A stretch of 64,000 nt of DNA from an uncultured Spirochaetia bacterium (GTDB lineage: Bacteria > Spirochaetota > Spirochaetia > CAKZLE01). The position numbers were made by a program, and so were the translations under genes. The notes beneath the pieces are model-generated. The model saw only the letters and a list, made by a program, of their open reading frames with translations. It had not been told where the DNA came from and searched no databases. The stretch spans positions 49,532 through 113,531 of the forward strand of contig CAKZLE010000024.1 in NCBI GenBank assembly GCA_937125225.1, read 5' to 3'. Shown in pieces: positions 42,220 to 50,493 of this stretch (position 1 is the first letter of the stretch; each line of letters opens with the position of its first letter).

Positions 42220-43776
42220 TTATTCTTTCAGATCACCAACAGCTTTGACTCTGATTCGGGTCGCATTACCCGGTAGGTAGGCCAATGGAATATCTTCTAC
42301 TTCTACGATTCTTACGGTCTCTGCGGCAGCTCCAGCTTTGATCGCCTCTTCAGTGGCGATCCTCTTTGCATCGGCTACGGCCTCTTCTCGAGTCATCTGA
42401 TCAAGGGAGTAGACTCTCTCGATCTGACCACTGACCTGTGCGATAGCAGCTCCAAGAGCATTGGCAACACCGAAGTTCTCTGGTCTGATGATCTCTTTGG
42501 TCCCTTCGATCTCATCACCTATGAGGATAGATCCTCCTCCAACGAGAACGAGAGGCACCGGGTCCTTTGTGAGTTTCATCGAATCAATACCATTCTGGAC
42601 AGACTCCATCATGATCTTGTGAGCTTTCTGAGCAATCTCGAGTGGTATATCACTGACTTTTGAGGGATCTCCGAATTCAGCCATACCAAGACGTACTGTA
42701 ATATCTGATGCGGTTAGGGTGTCTCCTCCGAAGATGAGGGCCTTCTCTGTGATGCGGTACCCGACACTGTCTGGTCCAACGGTGATACCCTCATCATTGA
42801 CTCTGACGATTGTTCCACCCCCCAGACCAAGAGAGTTGAGGTCTGGCATTCGGAAATTGGTTCTTGCTCCACCGATCTCTACGGCCAACGATGATTCTCT
42901 TGGGAATCCCTGTTTGATCACTCCGACATCACTGGTAGTTCCGCCGACATCCAGGACAATAGCATCTTCATAACCACTTAAGAAGGATGCTCCACGAATA
43001 CTGTTGGTGGGGCCACAGGCGATAGTGAGGATCGGATAATCGATCGAATAGTCTATACTCATAAGAGTACCGTCATTCTGACAGAGGTAGACCTGAGCTT
43101 TAGTGACCCCCTGATCAGCTAGGGCTTTCTTGAATCCCAAAGCAGTCGATTTTGCCACCTTGTTAAGCGATGCATTGAGAATCGCAGCATTCTCTCTCTC
43201 TAGGAGACCAATGGATGCGATCTCATGAGATCTTGTTATGGGAATCTCATCACCAAGTATCTCTTGTGCAATGACTGCAGCACGATCCTCATGATCATAG
43301 GAGACAGGTGAGAAGATTGAGGTGATAGAGAGGGCTTCGATTTCTCCTTTCATTGCCTCAAGAGCAGTCTTGAGTTCCTCTTCATTCAGGGGAAAGATCT
43401 CCTTTCCATTGAACTCATGTCCACCCGTGACATGATAGATATGTTCACTCACTGCATCTTTAAGATCTACAGGCCAGTCGATCATGGGTTCGATCGCCAT
43501 ACCTGCAGGCTTCCCGATTCTGATGACACCGGTCTTCAGTAGATGGTTCCTAGTGACGATCGCATTGGTAGAGTGGGTCGTGCCTAACATCGCGTATGCG
43601 ATATCATCCCTATCTATCTCGACCTGACTGAGAACAGCCTTCATCGCATCGAGGATCCCCTCGAAGACATCAGTCGTCGTTGGTCTCTTAATGGATGCTA
43701 TGATCGTCTTACTATCATCTACGATAACTGCATCGGTGTTCGTTCCACCGACATCTATACCTATTCTATATTCCAT
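42220..43776 (-). CDS. Hydantoinase/oxoprolinase A-type (HyuA) ATPase subunit
   Basis: A 518-residue HyuA-family protein of the ASKHA ATPase fold. The N-terminal phosphate-1 loop is RIGIDVGGTNTDAVIVD (residues 4-20) and the second phosphate loop is DAIVLDVGGTTSDVGVIKQG (near 270). AMLGTTHSTNAIVTRN near 60 and LGGGTIVRVND near 310 complete the plan. The protein is shorter than HyuA proper and no HyuB gene is near; instead it forms a pair with the DUF917 gene, whose stop codon overlaps its ATG by one base (TAATG). In other bacteria such pairs act on hydantoins or related cyclic amides. The permease upstream makes a nucleobase or hydantoin a fair guess. Confidence 0.85.
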   Translation of the reverse strand: MEYRIGIDVGGTNTDAVIVDDSKTIIASIKRPTTTDVFEGILDAMKAVLSQVEIDRDDIAYAMLGTTHSTNAIVTRNHLLKTGVIRIGKPAGMAIEPMIDWPVDLKDAVSEHIYHVTGGHEFNGKEIFPLNEEELKTALEAMKGEIEALSITSIFSPVSYDHEDRAAVIAQEILGDEIPITRSHEIASIGLLERENAAILNASLNKVAKSTALGFKKALADQGVTKAQVYLCQNDGTLMSIDYSIDYPILTIACGPTNSIRGASFLSGYEDAIVLDVGGTTSDVGVIKQGFPRESSLAVEIGGARTNFRMPDLNSLGLGGGTIVRVNDEGITVGPDSVGYRITEKALIFGGDTLTASDITVRLGMAEFGDPSKVSDIPLEIAQKAHKIMMESVQNGIDSMKLTKDPVPLVLVGGGSILIGDEIEGTKEIIRPENFGVANALGAAIAQVSGQIERVYSLDQMTREEAVADAKRIATEEAIKAGAAAETVRIVEVEDIPLAYLPGNATRIRVKAVGDLKE

Positions 43777-44870
43777 TATTCTGCCTCCTGTGGAGCTGCG
43801 AGTCTTTCGATCGGGGTGTAGTCAAGATCGTATCCGAAGTACCTCGGACCTACCGTCTCGATTCCCTTTGCCGTTCTCCACTTATGGTCACAGGGGATAC
43901 CGATCACGACGACTCTTCGACCGAACTTGAGAGTCTCCGTGGTGACAGGTATCGAGGTATCTGCATCAAGGATACAGATCAGGTCGGGGACAGTAGCTAC
44001 GACTGTACCATCTTTAGTAGCTATGAGGTTCTCATTCTGAAAACTGACATCCATGGATTCACCGGTATAATCATCGATCCCACTCAAAGCACAGAGTCCT
44101 CTATTGAATCCTCCCTGAATATCACGACTGACATCGGTGATCTTTCCCTTGAATAGTTCATAACCATGAGTAAGTTCAAGTAGTTGTGCGATAGGATTGG
44201 AATTCTCGGTTCTCGCATCCAGGATGATCTTTCCGATCTGCTCAGAGAAGGTCATGATCCCTTTGATCCCAGACTCTTTTACCTGACTGCCGAGCATCGA
44301 ATAGATACTGATCATGACTGAGGCTCCCATGGTGACCGTACAGACTCGTGCGATCTCCTCGGCCCAATTATTAGTGATTGTCTGAAGGATAACACTATTT
44401 CCCTTCTCATCTACGATTACCATCGGACTTGCCGGGATACCATCAAGATGGTAGGTCACCATCTGAAGTTCAGGGAAGGCTCGTCCCATACCATCTGCGT
44501 CTACGAGAGGTATACCGAGTTGTGCAGCTACCGCGATAGGGATCATTGAGTTGACTCCACCTGCTTCGATGGGGATCGTAGCATATACTTTCTTTCCCAG
44601 GACCTCTTCTAGTCCTTTGAAGGCGGTGATGAACTCTTCTCCGTTCGGGATCTTCTCGATGATGACGATAGGGGCACCCATCATCGCTGATGGTACGACT
44701 AGTGCATCATCGGGAAGTTCATCCGGAGAGAGTAGTTTTACCGGACCATGTTTCTTGATCGCATTCAATGCCATCAATCGTCCGATATGAGGGTCTCCAC
44801 CACCACCAGTTCCCAGCAGTGATGCTCCGAGTGCTATATGTTCAATAGCTTGTTCGTCTAACAGTCTCAT
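43776..44870 (-). CDS. DUF917 family protein (S-methyl thiohydantoin desulfurase-like), copy 1
   Basis: A 364-residue DUF917 protein; the family is now annotated in Pfam as S-methyl thiohydantoin desulfurase-like. It opens with ASLLGTGGGGDPHIGRLMA (residues 14-32), the family's glycine-rich signature, followed by PSAMMGAPIVIIEKIPNG, TIPIEAGGVNSMIPI and LVDADGMGRAFPELQM near 125. The C-terminal end has GPRYFGYDLDYTPIERL. It lies between the permease gene (88 bp upstream) and hyuA (overlapping), in one operon. The substrate is unproven; a hydantoin or related ring is the family-based guess. AGGAG is placed six bases before the ATG. Confidence 0.82.
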   Translation of the reverse strand: MRLLDEQAIEHIALGASLLGTGGGGDPHIGRLMALNAIKKHGPVKLLSPDELPDDALVVPSAMMGAPIVIIEKIPNGEEFITAFKGLEEVLGKKVYATIPIEAGGVNSMIPIAVAAQLGIPLVDADGMGRAFPELQMVTYHLDGIPASPMVIVDEKGNSVILQTITNNWAEEIARVCTVTMGASVMISIYSMLGSQVKESGIKGIMTFSEQIGKIILDARTENSNPIAQLLELTHGYELFKGKITDVSRDIQGGFNRGLCALSGIDDYTGESMDVSFQNENLIATKDGTVVATVPDLICILDADTSIPVTTETLKFGRRVVVIGIPCDHKWRTAKGIETVGPRYFGYDLDYTPIERLAAPQEAE

Positions 44871-44958
44871 GTTATTCCTCCAAGAATATGATAAAGACTA
44901 GAGGACTATCTGCAGTAGTTGCAAACAGTCCTCCTTGATGTGTCTGATCAATGAAATA

Positions 44959-46245
44959 TTATGCTTTAGTACCTGAAGCAGCATCTTTTGGTCCCATGAC
45001 CTTGCTGAGGATCAGATAGAGTATTGCAGAGATGATGATCGCATTGATAGCCTGAGAACCCCATTTTACGAAGAGTCCAACGAGAGTTCCACAGAGCCAG
45101 GAGATGATACCCGCCCAGTTGACACCTGGTACCGGTTTCCATTTCTTAGCATCACCCTTGTTCATGATCCAGTAGTCGGCGATCATGACTCCTGCGATAG
45201 GAGTGATACCTGCAGTGAGGACTACGAGGAAAGAGATGAAGTAGTTGATGATACCTGAGATAGCGAGGATCGTTCCGATACCACCAGCGACAGCTGTTGC
45301 CATAGCTCGTTTGTTTCCATCGAGCTTAAGCATGTTCGTAATAGCAAGACCCCCTGAGTAGGCGTTGACTGCGTTGGTAGTCCATGTTGCCAGGATCAGG
45401 ATGAGGAATCCTAGGACCGGAAAGCCTAAGGTACTTACGACTTGTGTGATATCATAGGTCCCTGCTACGACTGACATGATTGAACCGGCGACGAGCAGAG
45501 CGATACCTACTGGAAGAACACCGAATATCGAGGAGAGGATGGATCCCTTTCTGTCTTTTGCATATCGGGAATAGTCCCCTGCGATGACTCCACCTACTGC
45601 GAAGCCTCCTACTGATATAGCAACAGCCTGGAAGAAGGTCATCGATCCTGCTGGGTTATGTGAAGCGAGAGCTTCCAGTCCGAACTGTTTGAGAGCCATG
45701 GTCGTTCCATAGACTGCCAGAAGGATCAGTGCTGGTACTGCGATATAGTTAAGATAAGCGAGTGCTTTATAACCGAGGATAGCTGTAGTCAGCATGATGA
45801 TTCCCCAGATCAGAGAGGAGAGCCATACGGGTACACTGACCCCTAATTGTCCCATGAATCCTGAGAAGGAGGCCCCGGTAACTGCGGTCTGTACTCCAAA
45901 CCAGCCCATGACTGCTACTCCGAGGATCAATGAGATAATGAAACTCGAGCCCTTCTCACCGAAGGCTGATGCTGCATTGATGACCGTAGGTCTTCCCAAG
46001 TCAGATCCCTGCATACCCTGAAAGGTCATGAACAGTACTACGATCAGATATCCTAAGATACCTGCAGCGATACCAGGTCCTAAAGGCATACCTGATACGA
46101 TAGCTCCACCAACCATAAGTGATGGTACGGATATGACAGCACCTGCCCAGATCAATGCGATACTGAACCATGATCGTCTCTGATCAGCCGGTACCTGTTC
46201 GAGTGCTACCTGCTCAACGAATCCAGATTTATTCTCTTCTGACAT
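44959..46245 (-). CDS. NCS1 family permease (CodB-like cytosine/purine or hydantoin transporter)
   Basis: A 428-residue NCS1 transporter with twelve predicted helices. It reads like cytosine permease CodB: SIALIWAGAVISVPSLMVGGAIVSGMPLG near the start, MQGSDLGRPTVINAASAFGEKGS near 85, GGVIAGDYSRYAKDRKGS near 225 and VMIADYWIMNKGDAKKW near 365. These are family blocks for the sodium- or proton-driven uptake of nucleobases, allantoin or hydantoins. The start ATG 46245 has AAGGAG nine bases upstream. It is first in the operon with DUF917 and hyuA, and it is transcribed from a sigma-54 type promoter next to a sigma-54 activator gene on the opposite strand. Confidence 0.85.
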   Translation of the reverse strand: MSEENKSGFVEQVALEQVPADQRRSWFSIALIWAGAVISVPSLMVGGAIVSGMPLGPGIAAGILGYLIVVLFMTFQGMQGSDLGRPTVINAASAFGEKGSSFIISLILGVAVMGWFGVQTAVTGASFSGFMGQLGVSVPVWLSSLIWGIIMLTTAILGYKALAYLNYIAVPALILLAVYGTTMALKQFGLEALASHNPAGSMTFFQAVAISVGGFAVGGVIAGDYSRYAKDRKGSILSSIFGVLPVGIALLVAGSIMSVVAGTYDITQVVSTLGFPVLGFLILILATWTTNAVNAYSGGLAITNMLKLDGNKRAMATAVAGGIGTILAISGIINYFISFLVVLTAGITPIAGVMIADYWIMNKGDAKKWKPVPGVNWAGIISWLCGTLVGLFVKWGSQAINAIIISAILYLILSKVMGPKDAASGTKA

Positions 46246-46293
46246 CTTAAAAAACTCCTTATATTCAGAACGTGTGTGTTATAGCTTCTTTAT

Positions 46294-46310
46294 AGCAAGA
46301 GCTGTGCCAA
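46294..46310 (-). promoter_or_regulatory. Sigma-54 (-24/-12) promoter of the permease-DUF917-hyuA operon
   Basis: Reading the minus strand, TTGGCACAGCTCTTGCT matches the consensus TGGCAC-N5-TTGCW exactly at the key positions, with the right GG to GC spacing. It lies 49 bp before the permease ATG. The neighbouring gene encodes a sigma-54-dependent activator, which makes a direct link very likely. Confidence 0.88.
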
Positions 46311-46380
46311 TTCCCATTTCTTCAACAAAAAGGGCTAAAACAGGTAAAATCTTCCCCTATAGCAATACAGAAATGTTGTA

Positions 46381-46410
46381 ATGAGAAATGTATGAGAAAT
46401 AATGAGAAAT
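46381..46410. repeat. Three in-phase direct repeats, candidate upstream activator sites
   Basis: ATGAGAAAT occurs at 46381-46389, 46392-46400 and 46402-46410, with starts 11 and 10 bp apart, so all face the same side of the helix. A weaker fourth copy (ATGATAGAAT) follows. They lie about 70-115 bp upstream of the sigma-54 promoter and just before the activator gene, a usual place for enhancer sites. Confidence 0.6.
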
Positions 46411-46425
46411 ATGATAGAATAGAAT

Positions 46426-47979
46426 ATGGACTATCTAATTGCATCTTTAGAAGAGCATTTCGGTGCTGAGATCACCATAGAGAAAGACTCGAGGACTCAA
46501 GAGACCTCGTATGATATGCTCCCGATCTATGAAAAGAACACCACCTCTCTCCTTATTGATTCTAAGAGACTTCCCGTTGAGGTCTCGATCCGTTGGACCT
46601 TCGAGGGATACAGAACCCTGAACCCAGAAGAGCTTGAACATATCCTTCTCTGCTCACGGATGATCGGGCAGAAACTTGCAGCGAGTGAGCAACTCGATAA
46701 GATGGATCTACTCAGGCAGTTCTCTGCCCTTCTCGGAAGAAAGAGCGAGGAGGCTGTAGTTGTTTTCGAGGTATCAGGAAAGGTCATTTTTCAGAATACT
46801 GCTGCAAGGAGTCGAAAGATCATTAGCAGATTCGAGAGTTATATGCAGCAGACAGAAGATAAATTGGTTGAGACGAAAACCTCTCATACGATCTATCTCG
46901 GAGGTACTGCTCCGATTCGAATTGATATACTGAACATCTATAGAGGACGAGAACCCCTTGGCAGGATTCTCATTGCAAAGTCTCATGATAAGCAGGAGGT
47001 CCTAGAAGGGGATCCCAAACTTACCCACGACGGATTCCTCCATATCCTTGGTAATGATAAACATATGAGGAAGACAATGCAGATAGCAAGAAAGGCTGCC
47101 GTTACCGATGCGACAGTCCTTCTTCGAGGAGAGAGCGGAACCGGTAAGGAGCAGTTCGCACGAGCAATCCATGAGATATCAGCACGAAGGGATCGCCCCT
47201 TCATTGCTATCAACTGTGCAGCGATTCCTGAGAATCTTCTTGAGAGTGAACTCTTTGGCTATGAAGAGGGCTCATTCACAGGTGCTGTTAAGGGTGGAAA
47301 GCTTGGAAAGATCGAGGCTGCTGATACCGGCACGATCTTTCTCGATGAGATAGGAGATATGCCTCCCCATCTACAGGCAAAACTCTTACGAGTGGTTCAG
47401 AGTCGAGAGTTCGAACGGGTAGGTGGGACGAAATCGATCAGTGTCGATGTACGTTTCATCAGTGCCACCCACCGCGACCTCTCTGTACTGATGCTTCAGG
47501 GTGACTTCAGATCAGATCTCTACTACCGTCTCAATGTCATACCTATCCATATTCCAGCACTCCGTGAACATCCTGATGATATAGAGATCATGCTCAGCTA
47601 TTATCTGAAGAAGTATGCGATTCAGAGTGGTCAGGACTTCTCCTATTTCTCCTATGATGCACTGAGACAGTTAAAAGGTTATCACTGGCCTGGAAATATC
47701 AGGGAGTTGGAGAATGTCATCCAATACTGTATGACCATGGCCTCCTCCGCTGAGATCGCAGTAGATGACCTGCCTCCCGGGATCACCATAGAAGATCTCC
47801 TGAAAGTAGAGAACCCTCTACTTGAAAGGACTAAAGGTAAGAAGAAGGCATCAATAAGTGAGATCTTTGAACTAATCGATCACTTTGGTAGTGATACCGA
47901 TGGCAAGAAGGCGACAGCATCTCATCTGAAGATCAGTGTTGCGACACTCTACCGAAGACTGCAGGAGGTTACGAATTGA
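46426..47979 (+). CDS. Sigma-54-dependent transcriptional activator
   Basis: A 517-residue enhancer-binding protein. The first 200 residues are an unassigned sensory part, with a PAS-like stretch around EEAVVVFEVSGKVIFQNTAA. The AAA+ domain (about 205-440) has Walker A GESGTGKEQ (near 235), the sigma-54 contact loop as GSFTGA (near 282, a functional variant of GAFTGA), Walker B TIFLDEIGD and the arginine-finger region. The C-terminus (about 490-515) is a Fis-type helix-turn-helix, TASHLKISVATLYRRLQ. The ATG has no Shine-Dalgarno. The gene is divergent from the permease operon and overlaps the plus-strand DUF917 gene by 4 bp, so it heads the second operon. It probably activates the minus-strand operon. 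Confidence 0.92.
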   Translation: MDYLIASLEEHFGAEITIEKDSRTQETSYDMLPIYEKNTTSLLIDSKRLPVEVSIRWTFEGYRTLNPEELEHILLCSRMIGQKLAASEQLDKMDLLRQFSALLGRKSEEAVVVFEVSGKVIFQNTAARSRKIISRFESYMQQTEDKLVETKTSHTIYLGGTAPIRIDILNIYRGREPLGRILIAKSHDKQEVLEGDPKLTHDGFLHILGNDKHMRKTMQIARKAAVTDATVLLRGESGTGKEQFARAIHEISARRDRPFIAINCAAIPENLLESELFGYEEGSFTGAVKGGKLGKIEAADTGTIFLDEIGDMPPHLQAKLLRVVQSREFERVGGTKSISVDVRFISATHRDLSVLMLQGDFRSDLYYRLNVIPIHIPALREHPDDIEIMLSYYLKKYAIQSGQDFSYFSYDALRQLKGYHWPGNIRELENVIQYCMTMASSAEIAVDDLPPGITIEDLLKVENPLLERTKGKKKASISEIFELIDHFGSDTDGKKATASHLKISVATLYRRLQEVTN

Positions 47980-49079
47980 AGTTATTTACCAAAGAGATGA
48001 TCAGACCACTCTATTATGGGAGTCTCTTCAATGCCTGTGGGGGTGGGGAGTACTCAGACCATCTTCCATTGATCGTCGAGAGATTCATAGAGGAGAATGG
48101 GCCGGTCAGTTGTATCTCTCTTGATGATTTTCCTGAGAATGGTACGGCTTTGACAGCTGGGATCATGGGAAGTATGCTTGAATCAAGCCTTCAGACAGGA
48201 AAAGAGGGTGTCCAGGTAGTATCGAGGCTATGTGAGCAGCTTGATATCACCTATGATGCGATCTTCACCATTGAGGCTTCTTCCTTGAATGTGCTCTTTC
48301 CAATACTGATCGCAGGTCTTCTCAAGACACCGATCATCGATGGTGATTGTATGGGTAGAGCCTTCCCGGAGTTCCAGATGACCACAGCTGAAGCGATCGG
48401 TGAGAAGATCGCTCCCATGAGTATTGTCACTCCGAAGGGAGAGTACTACTACTTTGATGATCTTGAGAACCTGCTCTTTGAGGTACAGGCTCGGGAAATC
48501 GTAAGTCATGAGAACGGACTTGCCTACTTTGCAGGATTCCCCCTCGATGCAAGAAGACTCAGGTCTGTCATGCTCCCAAAGACTCTCTCCTTCGCCTATG
48601 AGATCGGCTCCTGTTTCATGGAGGCGAGTTCCTATGGTCGATTACTTGAGGAAATCATAGAGGTGACCAAGAACAGTATATATGGTAGTGCTATTGAACT
48701 CTTCGTTGGAACCGTCTCCACGATTGAGCCTGCTCATGACGGGGGAAGGAACTGGACGAACTTCTCCATGGAGGGGGTGGGGAGTTATCAGAACAGTAGG
48801 TTCTCGATCCTCACCCAGAATGAGGCACTTATTGCCTTCAGAGATGATCAGATAGCTGCGATGGTTCCTGACCTGATCACGCTGATCGATCTTAGAACAT
48901 TGAGACCACTTTCCTGCAGTTCTCTTCATGAGCAGATGAAGGTAGCGGTACTTGGAATACCAGCACCGGTACGACTGAAATCACCTGCGATGCTCACCGT
49001 CCTTGGACCAGCATGTTTCGGTTATAACCAGGAGTATGTCCCACTAGAGAAGATCTATTCTCATTGGTATTTTGGATAG
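47976..49079 (+). CDS. DUF917 family protein, copy 2
   Basis: A 367-residue DUF917 protein, paralogous to the one at 43776. It keeps the family's order: YYGSLFNACGGGEYSDHLPL (TGGGG of copy 1 is ACGGGE here), then TAGIMGSMLESS, IIDGDCMGRAFPEFQM near 125, and GPACFGYNQEYVPLEKI at the end. Substitutions in the glycine-rich start may change activity. Translation begins at TTG 47976, four bases before the end of the activator gene, with AGGAGG eight bases upstream; the strong site decides the start. The next gene, a degenerate HyuA-like one, starts 8 bp later. The two pairs thus mirror each other in sequence order. Confidence 0.8.
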   Translation: MKLFTKEMIRPLYYGSLFNACGGGEYSDHLPLIVERFIEENGPVSCISLDDFPENGTALTAGIMGSMLESSLQTGKEGVQVVSRLCEQLDITYDAIFTIEASSLNVLFPILIAGLLKTPIIDGDCMGRAFPEFQMTTAEAIGEKIAPMSIVTPKGEYYYFDDLENLLFEVQAREIVSHENGLAYFAGFPLDARRLRSVMLPKTLSFAYEIGSCFMEASSYGRLLEEIIEVTKNSIYGSAIELFVGTVSTIEPAHDGGRNWTNFSMEGVGSYQNSRFSILTQNEALIAFRDDQIAAMVPDLITLIDLRTLRPLSCSSLHEQMKVAVLGIPAPVRLKSPAMLTVLGPACFGYNQEYVPLEKIYSHWYFG

Positions 49080-49087
49080 GAGGGGGT

Positions 49088-50389
49088 ATGAGAAGATATC
49101 TTGATCTCGTGGTGTATATCGGTGAGGGCTCCTATAGCTTCGGGCTTTGTCTCAGGTATGATTGGCTTGCACAGAGGACCGTCCCCATATCTGCTGAGAG
49201 TTCGCTATATCAGGAGATATCGGCATTCATCGAGAAGGCCTCTCCTCTGTTTGATTCGATCGGAAAGATCGTCATCATCTCTGATATCGCTCAGAGATTC
49301 GAGACCCTTGTCAAGGAGCGTCCTCGTTCGATCGGGTATATCCGAATATCTCAGGATCAGTATGAACCTGAATATATGAGAGAGCTCCTCCAGGCGAATG
49401 GTGGGAATCTTATTACCGAATATATGAGACCGGGAGAGGTCATCACAGATGCACGGATAGCTTCGATGATCGAACGGTTCCTTGCTGAAGGGATCTCAGA
49501 TATTGCGATCATGAGTGCCTACCAGCTAGGAATAACTGATACACCACAACTACTCAAGGATCATTGTGAGCGAATGTATCCTGAACATTTCACCTATCAC
49601 AAACTTGACTCAGCAGAGTATGAATCCTTCCTTCTCTCTGAGAACCGCCTTCTTGCAGGTCTTTGTATCAAGCAAGCTCTTACAGATGAGGTCGATACCA
49701 TAGTCTCTGCATGTCGGAGCTATGAGCTCGATGCCCCGATATTCATCATGACCGGAGAGGGTGTCTGTGTGGATCTCTCCACTGCGTTGAAAGACCCGGT
49801 GATCACTTGGCAATCAAGGTATGGGGCGCTCCTTATCGGGGCCGCTAGATTGCTTGGACTTTCCGATGCGATAGTCGTATCTCCGACTGCAGAGGGAGTC
49901 CTGATCGATAGGATTAAAGAGAACCGACCACTGCCTATGGGACGGACCAAACGATACTTCGGGTTGCAGATATCAGGTCCCATGATCGGAGCTGTTGAAT
50001 TTGGCGAGGTCCCTCATCGACAGAGACTCCTTGAGGCCATCAGTACGGTGAATTCTGAACCAGGCCCTCTGCCGATCATTGATCTTACCGATGGGCTCCT
50101 TTCGGGACTTGAGATCGAAGAATCGATCTATCACCTCAAATCATACCAGTCAGCACTTCTTACTGGTGCCCAATGTGCCCCTTTTAGAAAGGACTTCTAT
50201 GGTGCCTCTCCCGTGAAAAGACCGATGAGTCAACTGCAGGACTCCCTCTATGAGGAGTCGGTGCGATGGATAGACTCCTCTCATATCTCCTTAAAAGATC
50301 GTAGAGATGAATTTCTTGAGATGAAGACGCGCTATATAAATGCCGACTATCATAAGGTCCGATTGCGAGTAGGTGGAAGAATCGTTTAG
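49088..50389 (+). CDS. Degenerate HyuA-like protein lacking the ATP-binding motifs
   Basis: A 433-residue protein that follows the HyuA layout but not its ATPase signatures. Where HyuA has DVGGTNTDAV the protein reads LVVYIGEGSYSFGL, and the second phosphate motif DAIVLDVGGTTSDVGV appears as DAIVVSPTAEGVLI near residue 260. The shared framework is visible in IMTGEGVCVDLSTALKDPVITW against the intact copy's NDGTLMSIDYSIDYPILTI, and in RFLAEGISDIAIMSAYQ. A catalytic role is unlikely; a regulatory or scaffold role is inferred. The start ATG 49088 has AGGAGGGGG five bases before it. The 3' end (from 50320) is part of a 73-bp duplication made by the neighbouring insertion sequence; the stop is kept. 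Confidence 0.6.
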   Translation: MRRYLDLVVYIGEGSYSFGLCLRYDWLAQRTVPISAESSLYQEISAFIEKASPLFDSIGKIVIISDIAQRFETLVKERPRSIGYIRISQDQYEPEYMRELLQANGGNLITEYMRPGEVITDARIASMIERFLAEGISDIAIMSAYQLGITDTPQLLKDHCERMYPEHFTYHKLDSAEYESFLLSENRLLAGLCIKQALTDEVDTIVSACRSYELDAPIFIMTGEGVCVDLSTALKDPVITWQSRYGALLIGAARLLGLSDAIVVSPTAEGVLIDRIKENRPLPMGRTKRYFGLQISGPMIGAVEFGEVPHRQRLLEAISTVNSEPGPLPIIDLTDGLLSGLEIEESIYHLKSYQSALLTGAQCAPFRKDFYGASPVKRPMSQLQDSLYEESVRWIDSSHISLKDRRDEFLEMKTRYINADYHKVRLRVGGRIV

Positions 50390-50392
50390 TAT
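50320..50392. repeat. 73-bp direct repeat, left copy (target duplication of the IS)
   Basis: Identical over 73 bp to 52537-52609, ending exactly at the two ends of the IS. This copy contains the last 22 codons and stop of the HyuA-like gene. Confidence 0.95.
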
Positions 50393-50420
50393 CCTGAGTT
50401 TTCGCCAACTAGACGCAAAA

Positions 50421-50466
50421 AGAGGTGCTAACCTATTGTGTAATAACAATATATAACAGCACCTCT
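50421..50466 (-). terminator. Transposase terminator
   Basis: AGAGGTGCT and AGCACCTCT pair around an inner TATTGT/ACAATA stem. On the minus strand the stem is followed by TTTTTGCG, so it ends transposase transcription. Confidence 0.8.
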
Positions 50467-50493
50467 AAAGAATGTTTGTGTAGTGTGTCAGCG

